A stretch of 64,000 nt of DNA from Mycolicibacterium flavescens (GCF_001722335.1 NZ_MIHA01000022.1:1-64000); one strand, 5' to 3'; positions 37,360-46,021 are shown, numbered from the stretch's first letter. Notes: generated by a model not told the origin, from the sequence alone. Numbers and translations: made by a program.

Positions 37360-37991
37360 CGTTCGCAGTGCTCGACATCTCCGCCGAACCGTACGCGGTG
37401 ACTCCGGTGCTCACCGCGCGTCTCGGTATCTCCGCCGACGGCGAGGAACCCGTGCACGCGATCGCATTGCGCTGCCAGGTCCGCATCGAGCCGTTGCGGC
37501 GCGGTTACACCGACGACGAAGCGCTCGGACTGCTGGACCTGTTCGGGCCCCGCGAGCGCTGGGACGCCACACAGCACAATTTCCTCTGGCAGCACTGCAG
37601 TACGGTGGTGCCGGGCTTCTCCGGCACCACACAGGTCGACCTGGCACTCGAGTGCACCTACGACTTCGAGGTCACCGCCGCCAAATACTTCCATGCGCTG
37701 CGGGACGGTGCGATTCCCCTGCAATTCCTGTTCAGTGGAACGGTTTTCACCAGGGGCGTCAACAACTTCGCCGTGCAGCAGGTGCCGTGGGACCGCGAAG
37801 ACCACTACAAACTTCCCGTCTCGACATGGCGTGAACTCATGCGGCTGCACTATCCCAACGCCGGATGGCTGAGGTTGAGCCACGACACCCTGGCGGCTTT
37901 GTCCGCGTTCAAATCCGCGCGCGGACTGCTGGGCTACGACGATGCGATCGCCTCACTGCTGACCACCCACGTCGCACAGGAGGTTCGATGA
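37347..37991 (+). CDS. DUF6084-type protein of the hydrogenase operon
   Basis: A 214-residue beta-rich soluble protein starting with GTG at 37347 (VPELTFAVLDISAEPYA), overlapping the previous gene by 13 bp; AAGGTGG upstream could be the ribosome site. It has WQHCSTVVPGFSG and DLALECTYDFEVTAAKYF, with no membrane span and no clear metal motif. I recall the name DUF6084 for such proteins next to DUF5947 genes. It has no known function but should be part of the hydrogenase system. Confidence 0.72.
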   Translation: MPELTFAVLDISAEPYAVTPVLTARLGISADGEEPVHAIALRCQVRIEPLRRGYTDDEALGLLDLFGPRERWDATQHNFLWQHCSTVVPGFSGTTQVDLALECTYDFEVTAAKYFHALRDGAIPLQFLFSGTVFTRGVNNFAVQQVPWDREDHYKLPVSTWRELMRLHYPNAGWLRLSHDTLAALSAFKSARGLLGYDDAIASLLTTHVAQEVR

Positions 37992-39316
37992 CCGCAGACT
38001 GGGACCACGCGCGAGCCGTCGCGGATGCAGTGCTCTACGAGGGGTATCTGCTGTACCCGTATCGTGCGACGTCGAGCAAGAACCAGTCCCGTTGGCAATT
38101 CGGGGTGTTGAGCCCGATCGGCGCTTCCGAAGCCGGCATCGGCGAAGAGTCCACGCTGTCGGCTCAGGTTCTGATCGCTTCCCGCGGCATCACGATGGTA
38201 ACCGGTGTGGTCCGGTTTCTTCATCTGCAGCACCGCGGTGTCGAACGCGACCTCGGCGACGGCCGTTTCGAACCCGTCGACGAACTCGTGTCGGATGCGG
38301 GCTGTTGGCTTTGCTGGGACGAGGCCGTCGAGTGCGAGGTCCCGATCGACCCGCTCCCGGTGATGAGCCTGCCTGCCACGCTGAACATCTCGGTCGCGCC
38401 GACGACCGAGGTGGAGCTCGTCCCCGGCGGCCGGCTGGTGCGGACTCGGCGACCGTTGCGCGGTCGGGTGGACATCTCCGCTGACGACGACGACGGACTT
38501 CTGCGGCTCACCATCGATGTGCGCAATACGGCCCCGCCCACCGGGGACAAAGACGAGGCGATCGCCCGTTCGATGATCGGGACCCATCTGTTGCTCGAGG
38601 TCGCGGACGGCGAGTTCGTCTCATTGCTCGAACCGCCGGACCGGGCGGCCGATGCCGCGGCGCGTTGCCGCCAGCATCGGTGCTTTCCGGTGCTCGCGGG
38701 CCCGTCGCCGCACCGGGACCTCATGCTGGCCTCCCCGATCATCCTCTACGACCACCCGGAGATCGCCGAACAGAGCCAAGGCGCTCTCTACGATTCGACC
38801 GAGATCGACGAAATCCTGACCTTGCGGATCATGACGATGACCGACGGCGAGAAGGCGCAGGCTCGGGCCACCGACCCACGCGCCGCGGCGATCATCGACC
38901 GCTGCGACTCGTTGTCACCCGAGGCGATGCTCGACCTGCACGGTGTGCTCCGCGATCCGCACGCACCCGCCGGACTGATACCCGAGATTCCCGACGGGGT
39001 CGGGTGGTGGGACCCCACGGCCGACGCGGCGGTACGGCCGCACTCCGATGCCGTTCTGGTCAACGAGACCCGAGTGGCCCGCGGCAGCCGCGTGCGATTG
39101 CATCCCTCGCGCCGCGCCGACGCCCAGGATGTGTTCTACGCGAACAAGATCGCACGCGTCACGTCGGTGCACGAAGACGTCGACGGCGAACAGCACATCG
39201 GCGTTGTGCTCGAGGAGGACCCGGCGGCCGACCTGCACGACTGGTACGGCCGCTACCTGTACTTCGCACCCGACGAAGTCGAACCCGTGGTGGAAGGGAG
39301 TTCACAATGGAAGTGA
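37988..39316 (+). CDS. Uncharacterised 442-residue protein of the hydrogenase operon
   Basis: A soluble protein with no family that I can name with confidence. It begins MTADWDHARAVADAVLYEGY and contains cysteines in CWLCWDEAVEC (residues 106, 109 and 116) and CRQHRC (227 and 232), both possible metal or cluster ligands. The C-terminal part, from LVNETRVARGSRVRLHPSRRADAQDVF, looks like a small beta-barrel that could bind another protein or nucleic acid. The ATG overlaps the previous stop (ATGA), and its own end overlaps the start of the small membrane peptide. A maturation or docking role is inferred from context. Confidence 0.7.
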   Translation: MTADWDHARAVADAVLYEGYLLYPYRATSSKNQSRWQFGVLSPIGASEAGIGEESTLSAQVLIASRGITMVTGVVRFLHLQHRGVERDLGDGRFEPVDELVSDAGCWLCWDEAVECEVPIDPLPVMSLPATLNISVAPTTEVELVPGGRLVRTRRPLRGRVDISADDDDGLLRLTIDVRNTAPPTGDKDEAIARSMIGTHLLLEVADGEFVSLLEPPDRAADAAARCRQHRCFPVLAGPSPHRDLMLASPIILYDHPEIAEQSQGALYDSTEIDEILTLRIMTMTDGEKAQARATDPRAAAIIDRCDSLSPEAMLDLHGVLRDPHAPAGLIPEIPDGVGWWDPTADAAVRPHSDAVLVNETRVARGSRVRLHPSRRADAQDVFYANKIARVTSVHEDVDGEQHIGVVLEEDPAADLHDWYGRYLYFAPDEVEPVVEGSSQWK

Positions 39317-39426
39317 TCGGCTGGATCGCTGTCGCACTGGTGGCCGGGATCGCCCTGGCGGCAGCGCTGATCGGCATTCGTTCGGTACCGGATGCGCGCC
39401 GCTACGTGAAGATGCGGCGGATGTGA
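39307..39426 (+). CDS. 39-residue single-span membrane peptide (DUF6893-like)
   Basis: The peptide is one membrane helix (VIGWIAVALVAGIALAAALI, residues 3-22) with a positively charged tail (RRYVKMRRM) that should lie in the cytosol. Its start overlaps the last ten bases of the upstream gene. Very small proteins of this kind recur in actinobacterial hydrogenase clusters (recalled as DUF6893). A role as a membrane anchor or docking factor for the otherwise signal-less hydrogenase is inference. Confidence 0.72.
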   Translation: MEVIGWIAVALVAGIALAAALIGIRSVPDARRYVKMRRM

Positions 39427-39442
39427 CCGCAATCGAGGTGTC

Positions 39443-39931
39443 CTGATCTCTCGAATCCTGGTCGCCGGGCTCGGCAACATCTTTCTCGGGGACGACGGCT
39501 TCGGTCCCGAGGTGATCCGACGCGTGCCCGCCGGACTCGATCGTCCACAGGTTCGGGTCCGGGATTACGGCATCGGAGGCATGCATTTGGCGTACGACCT
39601 GCTGGACGGCTGGGATGCCCTCGTGCTCGTCGACGCGATCCCGAGCCGCGGTGTGCCCGGCACAGTCCATGTCTTCGAAGCCGATCTGCAGACTCGGCGC
39701 GACATCTCGGGTCTGGATGCGCACGCGATGGATCCGGCCGCGGTGTTCGCCGGCCTGGGCGCACTCGGCGGAAACCCGCCCTACACAGTGGTGGTCGGCT
39801 GCGAGGCCGGGTGCGTCGACGAGGGCATCGGCCTCTCCGATGCTGTCGCGCAGGCGGTGCCGGAAGCGGTGCGCACCATTGACGCTGTGGTGGCCGGGCT
39901 GCTGGCCCGCTCCCCGGTGGCGGAGGGCTGA
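39443..39931 (+). CDS. Hydrogenase maturation protease with non-standard start
   Basis: A HybD/HyaD-type endopeptidase of about 162 residues that trims the HhyL tail. The conserved start region GLGNIFLGDDGFGPEVIRRV includes the Ni-sensing Asp/Glu positions, and the next conserved block is YGIGGMHLAYDLLDGWDALVLVDAIP. The frame opens after a stop at 39407-39409, and no ATG, GTG or TTG occurs before the conserved GLGN. CTG at 39443 or ATC at 39446, behind GAGG at 39435-39438, are the candidates. The first ATG (39512) would delete the active-site block. Confidence 0.85.
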   Translation: MISRILVAGLGNIFLGDDGFGPEVIRRVPAGLDRPQVRVRDYGIGGMHLAYDLLDGWDALVLVDAIPSRGVPGTVHVFEADLQTRRDISGLDAHAMDPAAVFAGLGALGGNPPYTVVVGCEAGCVDEGIGLSDAVAQAVPEAVRTIDAVVAGLLARSPVAEG

Positions 39932-39934
39932 CCG

Positions 39935-40198
39935 ATGTGTCTCGGGATTCCCGGACAGGTCGTCTCGATGCTGGACGGCTACGGCGGCCAGCTTGCCCTC
40001 GTCGACGTCGCCGGAGAGCACCGCAAGGTCAACGTCGGCATGCTGCCCGAGGAGACGTTCTCGGCCGGCGACTGGGTGATCATCCACATGGGATTCGTCA
40101 TGGAGAAGACCGACAAGGCCGGGGCCGACGCCGCGCTGGCGGGCCTTCAGCTGTTACGCAGAGGCGAACCCGCCCCGGGGCTGGCGGAGTCACCATGA
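39935..40198 (+). CDS. hypC: Hydrogenase assembly chaperone HypC (first copy)
   Basis: An 87-residue chaperone that starts MCLGIPGQVV, with the essential N-terminal Cys2. It carries the Fe(CN)2CO unit with HypD and hands it to the large subunit. The body is a small OB-like barrel (GDWVIIHMGFVMEK). It is immediately after the protease and overlaps the start of hypF. A second copy lies at 45739. Confidence 0.93.
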   Translation: MCLGIPGQVVSMLDGYGGQLALVDVAGEHRKVNVGMLPEETFSAGDWVIIHMGFVMEKTDKAGADAALAGLQLLRRGEPAPGLAESP

Positions 40199-42489
40199 CC
40201 ATGACCACCCGGCGCTGCCTGCGCGTCCACGTACACGGGGTGGTACAGGGCGTCGGTTTCCGGCCATTCGTCTACACGACGGCCGCCGCGCTGGGGTTGA
40301 GCGGCAGTGTGCGCAACGACAGCGCTGGGGCGGTCATCGAGATCGAAGGTGACACCGCAGACGTCGGCACCTTCTTGAACCGGCTACGTGACCGTCCGCC
40401 GCCGCTTGCGGTGATCGAATCGATCGACATCGAGCGGCTTTCACCGGCAGGCGGGACAGGATTCGTCATCGTCGGCACGTCGCGCGCAGACGGCGGGCGC
40501 ACATTGGTGTCTCCTGATGTCGCGATGTGCACCGACTGCGCCGCGGAGCAGCGCGACCCCGCCAACCGGCGATACCGGCACGCCTTCGTCAACTGCACCA
40601 ACTGCGGCCCCCGCTTCACGATCGTCGCCAGCCTGCCCTATGACCGACACACCACGACCATGGCGCCGTTCCCGATGTGCGCGGCCTGCGCCCGCGAGTA
40701 CCGCGATCCCGCCGACCGCAGGTTTCACGCCCAACCGGTCTGCTGCCCCGACTGCGGACCCACGCTGACGTACCGCGACGGCAACGGTATGACGACTACG
40801 GGCGAGGCCGCGCTCCGAGACGCACGGCGCCTGTTACGCGAGGGCGGGATCCTCGCCGTCAAGGGCATCGGTGGCTACCACCTGGCCTGTGACGCGGCCG
40901 ACGGGCGCGCCGTCACCGAACTGCGGCGGCGAAAGCGCCGCGGCGACAAGCCGTTCGCGGTGATGGCGACCGATCTTCACACGGCCCGAGGGTTGGCCGA
41001 GATCGACGCGGCGTCGACGCAACTGCTCACCGGCCCCCAACGTCCCATCGTGCTGGCGCCCCGGCGGGACAACGCCCCGGTCGCCGAATCGGTGGCTCCG
41101 CACAACCCGGACCTCGGCATCCTGCTCGCCTACACACCGCTGCACAAGCTGCTGTTCGGCCTGCCGGGCGACGAACCGGGCCCCACCGCGTTGGTGATGA
41201 CGTCGGGCAACCTTGCCGGTGAGCCGATCTGCATCAGCGAGGAATTTGCCGTCGAGCGGCTCGCGCACCTTGTCGACGGCTGGCTCATGCATGACCGGGA
41301 GATCCTGGTGCCCTGCGACGACTCTGTCATGCGGGTGGTTTGTGGTGCGGAGTTACCGATCCGGCGCTCACGGGGTTACGCGCCGCTGCCGGTGGCGTTG
41401 CCGGTGCCGGTGCCGCCGTCGCTGGCGGTCGGTGCCGACCTGAAGAACACCATGGCGGTGGCGGATGGCCGGTACGCGTGGTTGAGCCAGCACATCGGTG
41501 ACATGGACGACCTGGCGACGCTCTCGGCGTTCGATTCCGCGCAGCGGCACCTCACGGCGTTGACGACGGTCGCGCCGGAGGTACTCGTCGCCGACGCGCA
41601 TCCGCTGTATCGCTCCACCATGTGGGCACAACGCAACGCGGCCGGGCGCCCGGTCAGGATGGTCCAGCATCATCACGCTCACGTGGCGGCCGTGATGGCC
41701 GAACACGGACTCGACGGCTCCACCCAGGTTCTCGGGTTCGCGTTCGACGGAACGGGCTACGGATCCGACGGCGCTGTCTGGGGCGGAGAAGTGCTGCTGG
41801 CCAATTACAAAGGCTTCCAACGGCTCGCTCACCTGAAATATGTACCGCTACCCGGCGGGGACATCAGCGTGCGGCGCCCGTATCGCATGGCGTTGGCACA
41901 TCTGCGGTCGGCCGGCATCGCGTGGGGCCGCAATCTGCCGTCGGTTTCGGCGTGCCCGCCCGATGAACGCTCAGCGCTGGCTCGCCAACTCGAGACCGGT
42001 CTCGGTTGTGCCCCGACTTCCAGCATGGGCCGATTGTTCGACGCGGTGGCCTCGCTCATCGGGGTGCGCCAGATCGCGACCTACGAAGCCCAGGCAGCCA
42101 TCGAGCTGGAGGGCATCTCCCGCGACATCGACTGCGGTTCAGGATCCTACGAGTTCGGCCTCGCCGCCCGCGAGGCAGCGGTGCTGATGGATCCGGCTCC
42201 TACGCTGCGGGCCGTGGTCCGCGACCTCCGAGCCGGTGTGCCCCCGCCCGTGATCGGAGCACGGTTCCATCGCGCGGTCGCCGATCTGGTCGTTAACCTC
42301 GCCTGCGCGCACGCCGACCCTTCTCGACCCGTGGCGCTGTCGGGTGGGGTGTTTCAGAACGCTCTGCTCCTCCAACTGACGCGCAACGGCCTACACGCCC
42401 GGGGCCTTCAGGTGCTCACACACCGCACGGTGCCGGCCAACGACGGCGGTATCGCGCTGGGCCAGCTGATGGTGGGGAATGCCGGATGA
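40195..42489 (+). CDS. hypF: Carbamoyltransferase HypF
   Basis: A 764-residue enzyme that makes the cyanide-ligand precursor: carbamoyl phosphate plus ATP is converted to a carbamoyl adenylate and passed to HypE. The acylphosphatase domain begins HVHGVVQGVGFRPFVY. Two zinc fingers (CTDC/CTNC and CAAC/CPDC) precede a YrdC-like domain (KGIGGYHLACDA). The Kae1-like domain has QHHHAHVAAV and FDGTGYGSDG. The ATG at 40195 overlaps the hypC stop; upstream codons in the same frame belong to noise. Confidence 0.95.
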   Translation: MTMTTRRCLRVHVHGVVQGVGFRPFVYTTAAALGLSGSVRNDSAGAVIEIEGDTADVGTFLNRLRDRPPPLAVIESIDIERLSPAGGTGFVIVGTSRADGGRTLVSPDVAMCTDCAAEQRDPANRRYRHAFVNCTNCGPRFTIVASLPYDRHTTTMAPFPMCAACAREYRDPADRRFHAQPVCCPDCGPTLTYRDGNGMTTTGEAALRDARRLLREGGILAVKGIGGYHLACDAADGRAVTELRRRKRRGDKPFAVMATDLHTARGLAEIDAASTQLLTGPQRPIVLAPRRDNAPVAESVAPHNPDLGILLAYTPLHKLLFGLPGDEPGPTALVMTSGNLAGEPICISEEFAVERLAHLVDGWLMHDREILVPCDDSVMRVVCGAELPIRRSRGYAPLPVALPVPVPPSLAVGADLKNTMAVADGRYAWLSQHIGDMDDLATLSAFDSAQRHLTALTTVAPEVLVADAHPLYRSTMWAQRNAAGRPVRMVQHHHAHVAAVMAEHGLDGSTQVLGFAFDGTGYGSDGAVWGGEVLLANYKGFQRLAHLKYVPLPGGDISVRRPYRMALAHLRSAGIAWGRNLPSVSACPPDERSALARQLETGLGCAPTSSMGRLFDAVASLIGVRQIATYEAQAAIELEGISRDIDCGSGSYEFGLAAREAAVLMDPAPTLRAVVRDLRAGVPPPVIGARFHRAVADLVVNLACAHADPSRPVALSGGVFQNALLLQLTRNGLHARGLQVLTHRTVPANDGGIALGQLMVGNAG

Positions 42490-43214
42490 GTCACAACAGG
42501 GCGCCTGAGGGCCATTCGTTGTTCGGCCGGTACGCCTACCCACCGAACGAACTGGGCTATTGCGGGCCGACGACTGATGGGAGCGTTTCCGGGCTGGCCG
42601 CGCGGGCAGAGGATTTCGACGGCACTTGGCCGTACCTGTCTGCCATCGCCGAGGCCGTCGGCGCCACCGACGTGCTCGACGAGGAGGTCGTCCGCAATTA
42701 TTGGGTCGGTGGCCGGGGGTTGGGCAAGGTCGACCCCGCGCAACTTCTCACCCGACTGCGCGCGGCGTTCACCGGCCAGGTCACCGGACTGCTCGACACC
42801 GTGCCCGCTACCGCGAAGGTGCTCGCCCACCACAGCTTTCACGTCTTGGTCGTCTATCCGTGGACGAGGTTCCTGAGTCGTGACGCGACGACTGCGGTCG
42901 GTGTGATGCAGGACTGCCGCATCCGGTGGGGAACGGTCCTGAACGTCGCCGGTGATCAGACGGAGATCGCGTCGCGTCCCCTGCAATACACGAGCGGCCG
43001 ACTGCGACTCGGCGATCCGCGCTGTGAGCGAGTCGGATGGAGGAAGGGCGAGCTGACGCTGGCCCCCGCGCCGAAACCGGGCGCAGTCGTCTCCGCGCAT
43101 TGGGACTGGGTCTGCGCGACGCTGAGCGACGAGGAAGGCGCGGAACTCGAGGCGGCTACTCAGGCAACTCTTGATCTCGTCAATTCGGTTATCGGACAGG
43201 AACAGTCGAAATGA
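42486..43214 (+). CDS. DUF6390-type protein of the hydrogenase operon
   Basis: A 242-residue soluble protein with LFGRYAYPPNELGYCGP at the N terminus and FHVLVVYPWTRFL in the middle. It overlaps hypF by four bases and the next gene likewise. I recall such proteins being named DUF6390 and appearing only near hydrogenases. No motif reveals the role. It is probably a maturation factor, given that it sits between hypF and hypE. Confidence 0.7.
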   Translation: MSHNRAPEGHSLFGRYAYPPNELGYCGPTTDGSVSGLAARAEDFDGTWPYLSAIAEAVGATDVLDEEVVRNYWVGGRGLGKVDPAQLLTRLRAAFTGQVTGLLDTVPATAKVLAHHSFHVLVVYPWTRFLSRDATTAVGVMQDCRIRWGTVLNVAGDQTEIASRPLQYTSGRLRLGDPRCERVGWRKGELTLAPAPKPGAVVSAHWDWVCATLSDEEGAELEAATQATLDLVNSVIGQEQSK

Positions 43215-43939
43215 CCACCGTTGATCGCCCCTACGTCGACGAAGAGCTGTCCGCAGATCTCGCCGCCGCCGCACTGAATCTGGCCTGCAGGTTCCACAAG
43301 GGCGCCACGCTGTGGGTGATCTCCCCGCAATGGGAACCACACGCTCACCACATCGCCGTGGAGTTCGTGCATCCGGTCATAATGGGCAAACGGGCCCTGC
43401 CGTCGGTTGCCCTCGTCGAACCGGACCCGGTGGCCCAAGCGAGGGTGGCCAGCCGCCCTGGTGATCTGTTGATCGCCGTGGCATCGGCGGACGAGCCGTC
43501 GGTCGTCGACGCCATGCGCCGGGCGCAGGCGTGGGGCGTCCTGACGTTGTGGATCGGTTCGGGCCCGCGCCCGCCGGCGGGTGCGGCCAACCACATCCTG
43601 TGGATCGACACCGACGATCCGATGGTGCCGGCCACCGGCGCATTCGTGCTGATGTATCACCTGCTGTGGGAGCTGACCCACGTTTGCTTCGAGCATCCTG
43701 GTTTGCTGAAACCGGCGGAGTGCGCCGACGAGCCCTGTGTGACGTGCAGTGACGAGGGTCGGCTCGGTGAGGTGCTGGCCGAACCCGCCGACGCCACGAG
43801 TTCGGCGCTGGTACGCACCGCCGACGGCGAAGAGTGGGTCGACGTCACGCTGATCGGAGCCGTCGCGCCCAACGACCTCGTCCTGTTACACACCGGAGCC
43901 GCCATCACCCGCATCGACCCCGAGGAGGTGCGTCGATGA
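43211..43939 (+). CDS. SIS-fold protein fused to a HypC-like domain
   Basis: A 242-residue protein with two parts. Residues 10-165 look like a SIS (sugar isomerase) fold, with GDLLIAVASADEPSVVDAM in the usual phosphosugar-loop position. Residues 174-240 resemble HypC: a Cys pair in PCVTCSDEG (Cys176, Cys179), then GRLGEVLA, and the barrel end APNDLVLLHTGAAITRIDP. In HypC the key Cys is N-terminal; here it is internal. This is the third HypC-like unit in the operon. It may act as an alternative scaffold for the Fe(CN)2CO unit; that is inference. Confidence 0.75.
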   Translation: MTTVDRPYVDEELSADLAAAALNLACRFHKGATLWVISPQWEPHAHHIAVEFVHPVIMGKRALPSVALVEPDPVAQARVASRPGDLLIAVASADEPSVVDAMRRAQAWGVLTLWIGSGPRPPAGAANHILWIDTDDPMVPATGAFVLMYHLLWELTHVCFEHPGLLKPAECADEPCVTCSDEGRLGEVLAEPADATSSALVRTADGEEWVDVTLIGAVAPNDLVLLHTGAAITRIDPEEVRR

Positions 43940-44634
43940 CCGACTCCGACGCCACCGGCTTCCTGTATCCGTTCATCGAGTCCGAGGAGACCGACGCGGC
44001 AAGTCTGCTCACCGATCTCGCGGCCTCGGCCCGCGGTAAGGCCGCGGAAAGCTCACGGCTGCAAAGAGAATCGCTCGAAGAGTACGGTGCCTCCCTGACC
44101 GTTGCCGGAACGCAGATGGCCGAGCGGTTCCACCGGGGGGGCCGGCTCTACACGTTCGGCAACGGTGGCAGCTCCACCGACGCCGCGACGTTGGCGTCGC
44201 TGTTCAGCAGACCGGCACGGGGCCGACCGATCGCCGCCTGGTCGCTGGCCGCCGACAACGCCGTGGTGACCGCACTGGGCAACGATGTCGGGTTCGAACT
44301 GATCTTCAAGCGTCAGATCATCGCCCACGCCCGTGACCGCGATGTTGCGATCGCGCTATCCACATCCGGCAACTCCGACGACCTGATGACCGCGATCACC
44401 GAGGCCAGAGAACGCGGGCTGCTGACCATCGGCTTCTCCGGCCACGACGGCGGTCGTATGGCAGCCGCCGATGACCTCGACTTCTGCTTCACCGTCCGCT
44501 CTCAGTGCATCCACCGCATCCAGGAGAGCCACGCGATGCTCGGCTACCGACTCTGGTCGGTGGTGCAGGTCCACATGCAGTCACTCAGGCGGACGATCAC
44601 CGCCCGCGCACTGGACGGAGCACACGCGATATGA
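43936..44634 (+). CDS. GmhA-like SIS-domain protein of the hydrogenase operon
   Basis: A 232-residue protein of the phosphoheptose isomerase group. It has FGNGGSSTDAATLASLF and ALSTSGNSDDLMTAI, the phosphosugar-binding loops, and ends in CIHRIQESHAMLGYRLW, close to the GmhA active-site His region. There are no other heptose genes nearby, so a role in LPS-type heptose synthesis is unlikely. The place between a SIS-HypC fusion and hypE suggests a sugar phosphate or related ligand in cofactor assembly. Start and stop both overlap neighbours (ATGA). Confidence 0.78.
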   Translation: MTDSDATGFLYPFIESEETDAASLLTDLAASARGKAAESSRLQRESLEEYGASLTVAGTQMAERFHRGGRLYTFGNGGSSTDAATLASLFSRPARGRPIAAWSLAADNAVVTALGNDVGFELIFKRQIIAHARDRDVAIALSTSGNSDDLMTAITEARERGLLTIGFSGHDGGRMAAADDLDFCFTVRSQCIHRIQESHAMLGYRLWSVVQVHMQSLRRTITARALDGAHAI

Positions 44635-45725
44635 CACAAGCAACAAGCGCGGCCGACCGCGAGGATCGCGTGCTCGAACGCATCGACAAGTTCCGCCGGC
44701 GTCGGCCGCGTCTGCTCGACGACGTGGTGACGCTCGCGCACGGGGCCGGGGGCAAGTCATCGGCCGCCCTCGTGGACGCGGTCTTCCTCGAAGCCTTCCG
44801 CAACGACGAACTCGAACAACTCGGTGATGCTGCGGCGCTTCGCATCCCGTCGGGGGAACGGTTGGCGTTCTCCACGGATTCGTATGTGGTTTCGCCGCGG
44901 CGCTTTCCAGGTGGGTCCATCGGCCACGTCGCCGTGCACGGCACCATCAATGACCTGGCTGTCTCGGGTGCTCGGCCACAGTGGCTGTCAGCGGCGTTCG
45001 TGATCGAGGAGGGATTCCCGATCGCCGAACTGCGTGAGATCGTCGCCGACATGAGCGAAGCGGCGCTCAAGGCGGGAGTGCAGATCGTCACCGGTGACAC
45101 AAAGGTCGTCGGTAAGGGGGCAGCCGATGGGGTGTACATCTGCACCGCGGGGCTAGGGCAGGTACCCGAGGCCAGGCAACTCTCGCGTGACCTCGTCAGA
45201 GCCGGTGACAAGGTGCTGCTGTCCGGCACCATCGGCGAGCACGGGATGGCGGTCATGCTGGCCCGCGGCGATTTGGCCATTGACGCCGACATCGCCTCCG
45301 ACACCGCGCCGGTGCACGAACTCGTCGAAATCCTGTTGGCCGCAGCACCGTCGACACGCTGGATGCGCGATGCGACACGCGGCGGTGTCGGCACGGTGGC
45401 CAACGAACTGGTCAAGGACGCCCCATTCGCGCTTATCCTCGACGAGGACAGACTCCCGGTCCAACCCCAGGTGCTGGGCGCGTGCGACATGCTCGGCATC
45501 GACCCGCTGTACGTGGCGAACGAGGGCAAGTTCATCGCCGTCGTGCCCGCCGACGAGTCGGGCGCTGCGGTCGCCGCGTTACGCGCGCATCCGCAGGGTA
45601 TGCAAGCCGCCGTCGTCGGTGAGATCGTTCCGAACCCGCACGGAATCGTCGCGCTCCGAACCTCTTTCGGTGGCAGCCGGATTGTCGACATGCTCGTCGG
45701 TGACCCGCTGCCGCGGATCTGTTGA
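44631..45725 (+). CDS. hypE: Hydrogenase maturation protein HypE
   Basis: A 364-residue PurM-like enzyme that dehydrates a C-terminal thiocarboxamide to thiocyanate, the source of the active-site CN ligands. The N-terminal LAHGAGGKSS and FSTDSYVVSP blocks bind ATP; the C terminus is PRIC with the essential final Cys. A 35-residue charged leader precedes the conserved part, longer than in E. coli HypE. The ATG at 44631 overlaps the previous stop. Confidence 0.95.
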   Translation: MTQATSAADREDRVLERIDKFRRRRPRLLDDVVTLAHGAGGKSSAALVDAVFLEAFRNDELEQLGDAAALRIPSGERLAFSTDSYVVSPRRFPGGSIGHVAVHGTINDLAVSGARPQWLSAAFVIEEGFPIAELREIVADMSEAALKAGVQIVTGDTKVVGKGAADGVYICTAGLGQVPEARQLSRDLVRAGDKVLLSGTIGEHGMAVMLARGDLAIDADIASDTAPVHELVEILLAAAPSTRWMRDATRGGVGTVANELVKDAPFALILDEDRLPVQPQVLGACDMLGIDPLYVANEGKFIAVVPADESGAAVAALRAHPQGMQAAVVGEIVPNPHGIVALRTSFGGSRIVDMLVGDPLPRIC

Positions 45726-45738
45726 AAGGAATCTGAGG

Positions 45739-46011
45739 ATGTGTCTTGGCATTCCCGGTCAGGTGGTCGACATCGTCGACGCCGAGCAGTCGCTGGCCAC
45801 AGTCGCCGTCAACGGCGTGCGGCGGACCATCAGTGTGCGACTGCTGGCCGACGACAACCTCCAGGTCGGCGACTGGGTCCTGGTTCACGTCGGGTTCGCC
45901 ATGGCGAAGATCGACGAACACGAGGCCACGCTGACGCTCGATCAGGTGCAGAAGATGGGCGCCGACTACACCGCCGAGATCGAAGCATTCAACTCGTCTG
46001 AAATCGCTTGA
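45739..46011 (+). CDS. hypC: Hydrogenase assembly chaperone HypC (second copy)
   Basis: A 90-residue chaperone starting MCLGIPGQVVDIVD with Cys2, followed by VGDWVLVHVGFAMAKID. It differs clearly from the first HypC in its middle and tail (TLDQVQKMGADYTAEIEAF), so the two are not a recent duplication. One copy may partner HypD, and the other may deliver to HhyL. A GAAAGGA ribosome site and a 13-bp gap follow hypE. Confidence 0.93.
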   Translation: MCLGIPGQVVDIVDAEQSLATVAVNGVRRTISVRLLADDNLQVGDWVLVHVGFAMAKIDEHEATLTLDQVQKMGADYTAEIEAFNSSEIA

Positions 46012-46021
46012 GAGGCTTGCC

